64,000 nt of DNA from Labilithrix luteola (GTDB lineage Bacteria; Myxococcota_A; Polyangia; Polyangiales; Polyangiaceae): contig NZ_CP012333.1 of the NCBI RefSeq assembly GCF_001263205.1, forward strand, positions 7,846,001 through 7,910,000, written 5' to 3'. The notes below the pieces were generated by a model. The model worked only from the letters and a program-made list of their open reading frames with translations, ran no database searches and was not told the origin of the DNA. Both the position numbers and the translations under genes were made by a program. Positions 58,196-64,000 of the stretch are shown piece after piece. Each line of letters starts with the position of its first letter. The stretch's first letter is position 1.

Positions 58196-60043
58196 ATGTT
58201 GCGCCCGATGACTCTTGGCTTCCTGGCCACGTTGACGCTCGCGCTCCTCGGCGCTGCCTGCGGGCATTCTGCGCCTCCGATTCGCTCGTCGTCCGACGTA
58301 AAGGCACCCGTCGCTACCCCGAAGGAGAAAGCTTCGGTGTCCGGCGAAGCGGCGATCGACGCTGCGCTTCAGGATGCGTGGAAGCGCGCGGGGATCACGC
58401 CTGCTGCGCGTGCCGATGATGCGACGTTCCTGCGTCGGGCCTACGTGGACATCGTCGGCAGCATTCCTCCGCCCGACGTCACGACGGCCTTCCTCGCGAG
58501 CGACGACTCCGCCAAGCGCAGGAAGCTCGTGGAGACGCTCCTCGCGTCGCCGGCGTACGCCGAGCATTGGATGAATTACTGGGACGACGTCCTCATGGGA
58601 CGCGAGTCGCGCGGCCAGAACGTCGACCGCGTCGCCTTCCGCTATTGGCTGCGCGCTCGCTTCGAGGCGAACTCACCTTGGGATCGCATCGTGCGGGACC
58701 TCGTGTCGGCGACGGGACAAAACAGCACGGGAGGACAGCGTGTTCGGCTGGCGAAAGCGATCGGCATGCAAGTCCCGCTCGGCTCGGCGGTGCCGGCGAA
58801 AGACGATCCCGACGCGGTCGACCTCGACGCGATCAACGGCGCCGTGAACTGGACGCTCCGCTTCGATCAATCGCCGCAAGACCTCGCCGGCAACGCATCA
58901 CGCATCTTCCTCGGCGTGCAGATCCAGTGCGCGCAGTGCCACGATCACAAGACCGAGAAGTGGACGCAGAACGACTTCCGTCGCTTCTCGTCGGCGTTCC
59001 TCCACGCGCGCTCGACGCCGCTCGACAAGGGCAACACCATGGGAAACGTCAAACGCGTCAAGCTCGACGACTTCCCGAAGCTGCCGCCTCGTCTCGCGAA
59101 GAACCCCGAGCTCACGCCCATCGCCACCGCGCATCCGACGGCGCTCGACGGAACGGATCTCGAGAAAGGCCCCGGCACACGTAAGGCGCTCGCCGACTGG
59201 ATGACGTCGCCCAAGAATCCGTGGTTTGCCAAGGCGATCGTCAATCGCGTGTGGGGGCACATGCTGGGGCGCGGTTTCTACGATCCGGTCGACGACATGC
59301 GCGCGTCGAACGAGCCGGTGCTCGTCGATCTGCTCGATCGCATGGCCGCCGACTTCGTGGCGCACGACTTCGACCTGAAATACCTGATTCGCACCATCGC
59401 AGGGACCGAGGCCTATCAGCTCTCGGCCAAAGCCCCCGCCGCGACCGGCGACGCGAAGCCCGATCCGGAGAACAAGCTCTGGTCACACTTCCACCTGGCT
59501 CCGCTCGGTCCCGAGGAGCTCTTGAACGCGCTTTTGCGGGCGACGAATCTCGAAGCTGCCGCCGACAAGGCAGGCATCAAGGACATGGACCAACTCCGCG
59601 CGCAGCTCGTGCGGCAGTACGCGTTTCTCTTCGACGTCGACGAGACGGACGACACACCGGACTTCTCCGGAACGGTGACGCAGACCCTCTCGCTCCTGAA
59701 CGGGGCGCTCGTGGGGCAGGGATCGCGCGCCATCCCCGGCAGCGCCCTCTCCGACGTGCTCGCGAAACCGGGCACGGACGAGGAGAAGATCGACGAGCTC
59801 GCGCTTCGCGTGTTCGGTCGCAAGGCGACCACGGAAGAGCGCGCCAAGTGGGTCATGTACGTGCAGACCTCTGGACGGGCCGCGGCGACCATCCCGAAGC
59901 CAAAGCGAACACCGGGGGGCAAAGGTGCAGGCGCGCTCGGACGTCTCGGCAGCAAGGCCAAGGGCGGCGATCCGCGACGTGAAGCCTACGAAGATCTCTT
60001 CTGGGCCTGGCTGAACTCGAGCGAGTTTGTCTTCAACCACTGA
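58196..60043 (+). CDS. DUF1549/DUF1553 lipoprotein
   Basis: A 615-aa lipoprotein (lipobox GAAC) with a DUF1549 domain (FLRRAYVDIVGSIPPPDVT, SPAYAEHWMNYWDDVLMGRE, QIQCAQCHDHKTEKW) and a DUF1553 domain (KNPWFAKAIVNRVWGHMLGRG, then DFDLKYLIRTIAGTEAYQLS). The CAQCHDH motif looks like a c-type heme-attachment site (CxxCH). These families are frequent in Planctomycetes beside DUF1501, which follows here. Role unknown, thought to be in processing of complex substrates. Confidence 0.85.
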   Translation: MLRPMTLGFLATLTLALLGAACGHSAPPIRSSSDVKAPVATPKEKASVSGEAAIDAALQDAWKRAGITPAARADDATFLRRAYVDIVGSIPPPDVTTAFLASDDSAKRRKLVETLLASPAYAEHWMNYWDDVLMGRESRGQNVDRVAFRYWLRARFEANSPWDRIVRDLVSATGQNSTGGQRVRLAKAIGMQVPLGSAVPAKDDPDAVDLDAINGAVNWTLRFDQSPQDLAGNASRIFLGVQIQCAQCHDHKTEKWTQNDFRRFSSAFLHARSTPLDKGNTMGNVKRVKLDDFPKLPPRLAKNPELTPIATAHPTALDGTDLEKGPGTRKALADWMTSPKNPWFAKAIVNRVWGHMLGRGFYDPVDDMRASNEPVLVDLLDRMAADFVAHDFDLKYLIRTIAGTEAYQLSAKAPAATGDAKPDPENKLWSHFHLAPLGPEELLNALLRATNLEAAADKAGIKDMDQLRAQLVRQYAFLFDVDETDDTPDFSGTVTQTLSLLNGALVGQGSRAIPGSALSDVLAKPGTDEEKIDELALRVFGRKATTEERAKWVMYVQTSGRAAATIPKPKRTPGGKGAGALGRLGSKAKGGDPRREAYEDLFWAWLNSSEFVFNH

Positions 60044-60059
60044 GGCACGCGGAGACCCC

Positions 60060-61304
60060 ATGCTCACCCGTCGACAGATTCTTCGTGCGTCCCTCGCGGG
60101 CGGTTTCGGTCTCTCCGTCTCTCGTGCGCTCGAACGGCTCGCGTTTGCCGCGCCGTCGCCCGAGGCGAAGACGAGGAGCATCATCCTCTTGTGGATGAAC
60201 GGTGGCCCGAGTCACCTCGACACCTGGGATCCCAAGCAGGGGAAGGTCGCCGGCGACGCCAAGTCCATCAAGACGAACGTGCCTGGCATCTCCATCAGCG
60301 AGCACATGCCGAACCTCGCACGCGCTGCGAACAAGCTCGCGATCGTGCGCGGGATGACCAGCAAGGAAGGTAACCACCAGCGCGCGCAGTACTTGCTGCG
60401 TACCGGCTACGCGCCCACGCCCACGGTACCGCACCCCACGCTGGCCGCCTGGGCGAGCAAGCGACTCGGTGAGCCGAGCACTGGACTCCCGGCCTCCGTG
60501 AGTCTCGGTGGCCCGAGCCTCGGGGCCGGCTTCTTCGGCGTGCAATACGGTCCATTCGTCGTCCAAGGCCCGGGACAACTGCCGGACAACGTCGCATACG
60601 GTCCCGCGGTCGATGCGTCGCGGTTCGACGCCCGCAAGGCGCTCCTCGCAGACATGGAGACGTCGTTCTCCGCGAGCACGGGCGACGCAAAGGTGGAGGG
60701 ACGGCGTGCGGTTTACGCCAAGGCCGATCGATTGATGCATGCGAGTGCGCTCAGGACGTTCGATGTCTCCGAAGAGCCGGAAGCCGTGCGAGCGGCCTTC
60801 GGAGATACGGCGTTCGGTCGAGGATGTCTGACGGCGGTGAGGCTGGTCGGCGCCGGCGTCCGCTTCGTCGAGGTCGCGCTGGACGGTTGGGACACCCACC
60901 AGGACAACTTCGGACGCACCAAGAAGTTGATGGGCACGCTCGATCCCGCCATGAGCGCGCTGCTCGCCGAGCTCGAGCGCCGCTCGCTCGCCTCGAACAC
61001 CGTCGTCGCGTGGATGGGTGACTTCGGGCGGACGCCCAAGATCAACGGCAACGACGGCCGGGACCACCATCCTGCGGCGTGGAGCGCCGTTCTCGCGGGC
61101 GGGGGGATCCGCGGAGGCATCACGCACGGCGAGACGGACGCCGACGGAGAGAAGGTGGTGAAAGACGCGGTGAGCGTCCCGAACCTCCTGGCGACAATCG
61201 CCACGGCCGTCGGGCTCGACCCGGGTGACACGGCGCAGTCACCCGCCGGTCGCCCGATCAGCCTCACCGACCACGGCGTTCCGGTGAAAGCCCTGCTCGC
61301 CTGA
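60060..61304 (+). CDS. DUF1501 family protein
   Basis: A 414-aa DUF1501 protein with a Tat-like N-terminus (LTRRQILRASLAGGFGLSV). IILLWMNGGPSHLDTWDPKQ is the family hallmark, a sulfatase-like or alkaline-phosphatase-like core. The distal VALDGWDTHQDNFG, VVAWMGDFGRTPKING and GRDHHPAAWS complete the metal-site pattern. It starts 16 bases after the DUF1549/DUF1553 gene; the two are usually co-transcribed and presumably work on the same substrate. Confidence 0.87.
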   Translation: MLTRRQILRASLAGGFGLSVSRALERLAFAAPSPEAKTRSIILLWMNGGPSHLDTWDPKQGKVAGDAKSIKTNVPGISISEHMPNLARAANKLAIVRGMTSKEGNHQRAQYLLRTGYAPTPTVPHPTLAAWASKRLGEPSTGLPASVSLGGPSLGAGFFGVQYGPFVVQGPGQLPDNVAYGPAVDASRFDARKALLADMETSFSASTGDAKVEGRRAVYAKADRLMHASALRTFDVSEEPEAVRAAFGDTAFGRGCLTAVRLVGAGVRFVEVALDGWDTHQDNFGRTKKLMGTLDPAMSALLAELERRSLASNTVVAWMGDFGRTPKINGNDGRDHHPAAWSAVLAGGGIRGGITHGETDADGEKVVKDAVSVPNLLATIATAVGLDPGDTAQSPAGRPISLTDHGVPVKALLA

Positions 61305-61463
61305 CGCTCGCGCTCGAGCGCCTACGCAGTTCGATGTCGCATGGCGTGCGGCCGGTTTTCGTGTGTGTCATTGCCGAGCTTCGTGGAATGCCGCACTGCA
61401 CCAATCGACACGGCCGAGTAGCCCTTTCCGTCGCCGTGAACTTCGCGGTAGAACGCCCGGGCA

Positions 61464-62528
61464 ATGACCATCACAGGTGCATCCAGCGTCTCCGGCGTAT
61501 CGAGCGTTTCGGGATTGCCGGCAGAGGCCAAATCCGGTGGGGCGGCTCAACAGCTCGCGCCCGAGGTCGCGCTGAAAGTCCACGAGCTGATGCTCAAGGC
61601 GCGCGTCCTCGAAGAGCGCCTCATCACGATGTACAAGCAGGGCGACGGCTACTTCTGGATCGGTGGTCCGGGAGAAGAAGCGTTCAACGTTCCGCTCGGC
61701 TTGCTCGTCGACAAGGGACAGGGCGTCGATCACGACTATCTCCACCTCCATTACCGCTCGAGCGGCACGCTGCTCGCGATGGGGGCGGACCCGGTCGACT
61801 CGCTTCGCCAGATGAAGAACACGGCGAGCGATCCGTACTCGCGCGGCCGCAACTTCGCGGGCCACTACTCGTGGCGCAAGTGGAACGTCGCGCCGGTCAG
61901 CTCGCCGATCGAGGTCCAGTACTCGATCGCCATCGGCACCGGGTACGCGCAGCGCCAGGCGAAGGGCGTCACGATCGTGCAGGGCGGCGACGCCGGTACG
62001 GCCGAAGGTGACTTCGCGACGTGCCTCGTGTGGTCGTCGCGCAAGGGCGCCGAGCTCCCGATGCTCATCATCGTGACCAACAACAAGTACGGCATCTCCA
62101 CGCCGTACGACGGTCAGCACGGCGAGACTCGCATCTCCGACCGCGGCAAGGCCTTCGGCATGGAGACCGCCACGATCGACGGCAACGATCCCGAGGTTGC
62201 GTGGGCGGCCATCAAGAAGGGCCTCGACTACGTGCGCACCGAGCGCAAGCCGTACCTCCTCGAGGCGATGGTCTCGCGTCTCCACGGCCACTCGTCGGCC
62301 TCCGGCGCGAACTACGTGAAGGAAGAAGTCGATTGCGTCGCGAAGTTCGAGCAGAAGCTCGAAGAGCGAAAGCTCCTCACGCGCGCACAGATGGACGAGA
62401 TGCGTGCTCGTTTCACGCAGGAGTTGCTCGAGGCGAGCAAGCGGGTTCGCGAAGAGCCGCAGCCCAAGCCCGAGACGATCTGGGATTACGTGTTCGCCGA
62501 CAAGAACTACGTCGCAGGAGAGAAGTAG
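61464..62528 (+). CDS. 2-oxo acid dehydrogenase E1 component, alpha subunit
   Basis: A 354-aa thiamine diphosphate enzyme. IGGPGEEAFNVPLG, then VQGGDAGTAEGDF and TNNKYGIST give the cofactor-binding site of branched-chain 2-oxo acid (or acetoin/pyruvate) dehydrogenase E1 alpha. ATG 61464 at a good distance from the previous gene. It ends four bases before the beta subunit. No E2/E3 genes follow in the window. Substrate (pyruvate vs branched-chain) not decided. Confidence 0.88.
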   Translation: MTITGASSVSGVSSVSGLPAEAKSGGAAQQLAPEVALKVHELMLKARVLEERLITMYKQGDGYFWIGGPGEEAFNVPLGLLVDKGQGVDHDYLHLHYRSSGTLLAMGADPVDSLRQMKNTASDPYSRGRNFAGHYSWRKWNVAPVSSPIEVQYSIAIGTGYAQRQAKGVTIVQGGDAGTAEGDFATCLVWSSRKGAELPMLIIVTNNKYGISTPYDGQHGETRISDRGKAFGMETATIDGNDPEVAWAAIKKGLDYVRTERKPYLLEAMVSRLHGHSSASGANYVKEEVDCVAKFEQKLEERKLLTRAQMDEMRARFTQELLEASKRVREEPQPKPETIWDYVFADKNYVAGEK

Positions 62529-62532
62529 ACCG

Positions 62533-63594
62533 ATGGCTACTATGGTTCAGGCCATCCGCATGGCGCTCCACGTTGGTGAAGAGCGCCTCGGTGTCACCGA
62601 CATTTTCGGCGAAGACGTGGGCCCGCCCCTCGGCGGCGTCTTCACCGCGACGCAAGGACTGAAGACGACGTGGAACTCGCCGCTCGACGAGCGCGGCGTC
62701 ATCGGCATGGCCATCGGTCTCGCGCTCGCGGGCCGCAAGCCGGTCGCCGAGATCCAGTTCTGCGACTACGCCTTCAACACCGTCGACTTGCTCAAGATCG
62801 CCGGCAACACCTACTGGTCGAGCGGCGGTGACTGGAATGTCCCGCTCGTCATGATGACGCCGGTGGGCGCGGGCATCCGCGGCAGCATCTATCACTCGCA
62901 CTCGTTCGACGCGCAGGCCACCCGCATCCCGGGCTGGAAGATCGTGATGCCGTCGAACCCGCGCGATGCCTATGGCCTGCTCCTCAGCGCCATCGTCGAT
63001 CCCAACCCGGTCATGTTCCTCAAGCCGAAGGCGCTCCTTCGCGCGAAGGGCCGTCCGGGCGAGGAAATCCCGGGCGAGCCGGGCGACGACAAGGTGCTCT
63101 CCAAGATGATCGACGCCCCGCTCGGCGATCGTTCGAAGTGGAAGCCCGAGTGGCCGAACCTCGAAGAGCTCTTCATCCCGATCGGCAAGGCGCGCACCGC
63201 GCGTTCGGGCAAGGACGTCACCGTGCTCACGTACGGGCGCAACGTTCCGATGGCCGTCGCCGCGGCCGACGAGCTCGCGAAGGAGGGCATCGAGGCGGAA
63301 GTCATCGACCTCCGTTCGCTGCATCCCTACGACTGGACGGCCATCAAGGAGAGCGTCCAGAAGACCCACCGCGTCCTCTGCGTGAACGAGGACACGGAGA
63401 TCACGAACTTCGGCGAACACCTCATTCGTCGCCTTACGGAGGAGCTCTTCTACGAGCTCTACGCGCCGCCGAAGCTCCTCGCTGGTGCGCACATTCCGGG
63501 TATCGGCCTCGCCGACGCGCTCGAGCACGCCAGCGTTCCCCAGAAGGACGGCATCAAGGCCGCCATCGCGACGCTCGCGCGTCACGAGCCCTGA
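62533..63594 (+). CDS. 2-oxo acid dehydrogenase E1 component, beta subunit
   Basis: A 353-aa transketolase-like beta subunit. GVFTATQGLKTTWNSPLDERG, EIQFCDYAFNTVDLL and GIRGSIYHSHSFDAQATRIPG are characteristic of E1 beta; DRSKWKPEW and VIDLRSLHPYD follow. It pairs with the alpha subunit just upstream (separation four bases). ATG 62533; the frame extends upstream but overlaps the alpha gene. Confidence 0.9.
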   Translation: MATMVQAIRMALHVGEERLGVTDIFGEDVGPPLGGVFTATQGLKTTWNSPLDERGVIGMAIGLALAGRKPVAEIQFCDYAFNTVDLLKIAGNTYWSSGGDWNVPLVMMTPVGAGIRGSIYHSHSFDAQATRIPGWKIVMPSNPRDAYGLLLSAIVDPNPVMFLKPKALLRAKGRPGEEIPGEPGDDKVLSKMIDAPLGDRSKWKPEWPNLEELFIPIGKARTARSGKDVTVLTYGRNVPMAVAAADELAKEGIEAEVIDLRSLHPYDWTAIKESVQKTHRVLCVNEDTEITNFGEHLIRRLTEELFYELYAPPKLLAGAHIPGIGLADALEHASVPQKDGIKAAIATLARHEP

Positions 63595-63601
63595 CCGAGA
63601 A

Positions 63602-63973
63602 TTGAGCGAAACCTTCGAGGGCGGTTGTCACTGTCGGCGCGTGCGCTTCCGCGTGCGAGCCGAGGTGCTGACCGCCCTCGATTGCAATTGCAGCATTTGT
63701 CGAAGGAAGGGGTTCCTGCACCTCATCGTGCAGAAAGACGCCTTCGAGCTCCTCGCCGGCGAGGAGGACCTCACGACGTACACGTTCAATACGGGCGTCG
63801 CGAAGCACACGTTCTGCCGGATTTGCGGGATCCAGCCTTTCTATACACCGCGCTCCCACCCCGATCAGGTCGATGTGAACGTGCGATGCCTCGACAGCCG
63901 CGCAGCCGACCGATTCCGCGTGGTCCCCTTCGATGGGGAGAACTGGGAAGCCAACGTCGAGACCATCCGCTGA
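63602..63973 (+). CDS. GFA family zinc-binding protein
   Basis: A 123-aa protein with the GFA (glutathione-dependent formaldehyde-activating enzyme-like) cysteine set: GGCHCRRVRF, CNCSICRRKG and FCRICGIQPF bind two zinc ions. The likely start is TTG 63602, seven bases after the E1 beta stop, because the conserved region begins right there; no ATG is available in this position. GFA-like proteins have diverse or unknown roles. Confidence 0.82.
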   Translation: MSETFEGGCHCRRVRFRVRAEVLTALDCNCSICRRKGFLHLIVQKDAFELLAGEEDLTTYTFNTGVAKHTFCRICGIQPFYTPRSHPDQVDVNVRCLDSRAADRFRVVPFDGENWEANVETIR

Positions 63974-64000
63974 AGGCTCCGTCCGCCGCGACGTAGACTG

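Overview
The window is high-GC DNA with dense coding on both strands. It carries Cys-rich and beta-propeller lipoproteins, Hanks-type Ser/Thr kinases (one a pseudokinase), Roadblock/LC7 and DUF4388 signalling proteins and a globin-coupled sensor. Together these suggest a myxobacterium (Myxococcota, probably Polyangiales-like). This placement is inferred from gene content only. Housekeeping genes (gap-pgk-tpiA-secG, ftsH, tilS, mnmA, purE-purK, a 6S RNA candidate) indicate a chromosome.

Layout. 1-8749: a putative lasso-peptide locus. It has a 67-aa precursor (245-448) with a canonical leader and a predicted 16-residue core, an asparagine-synthetase-like cyclase, an HprK-like kinase, a PqqD-like recognition protein, a Cys-rich lipoprotein, a nucleotidyltransferase-fold protein, a GT2 glycosyltransferase, an opposed PRMT-like methyltransferase and an ABC exporter. 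No leader peptidase (B2) is visible. 8746-13729 (minus): gap, pgk, tpiA, secG and a GT-C-type membrane protein. 14248-16698: a GH5 lipoprotein, a DUF99 protein and a FliS-like gene. 16667-19518 (minus): a five-gene sensory operon (LC7, protoglobin sensor, DUF4388, OmpA, membrane LC7). 20251-25087: lipoproteins, a CapA-like protein, a REPIN-like repeat and ftsH. 25633-38225 (minus): tilS, a 23S rRNA uracil methyltransferase, lipoproteins, two Ser/Thr kinases, a TPR protein, mnmA, a type III inner-rod-like protein and a sigma-28-like factor. 38393-46250: a three-gene module of unknown function, a propeller lipoprotein, a malonyl-CoA-synthetase-like enzyme, a His-tailed EamA transporter, a PglZ-like protein and a 6S RNA candidate. 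46663-64000: LysR, purEK, a GspE-like ATPase, trmO, glutaminase, a pseudokinase, HupE, a DUF1549/DUF1553-DUF1501 pair, E1 alpha/beta of a 2-oxo acid dehydrogenase and a GFA-family protein.

In the lasso locus the PqqD-like protein would present the leader to the cyclase, which would link core Gly1 to Glu8. The kinase, nucleotidyltransferase, GT2 and methyltransferase could decorate the product, and the ABC protein could export it. The five-gene operon reads as a heme gas or redox input (protoglobin) joined to small-GTPase-type adaptor proteins and a cell-envelope anchor.

Four genes (FliS-like, tilS, a propeller-type lipoprotein and a large Ser/Thr kinase) are each broken by one missing G/C in a short homopolymer. 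Because tilS is normally essential, these are more likely assembly errors than real lesions, and I annotate the genes across the breaks.
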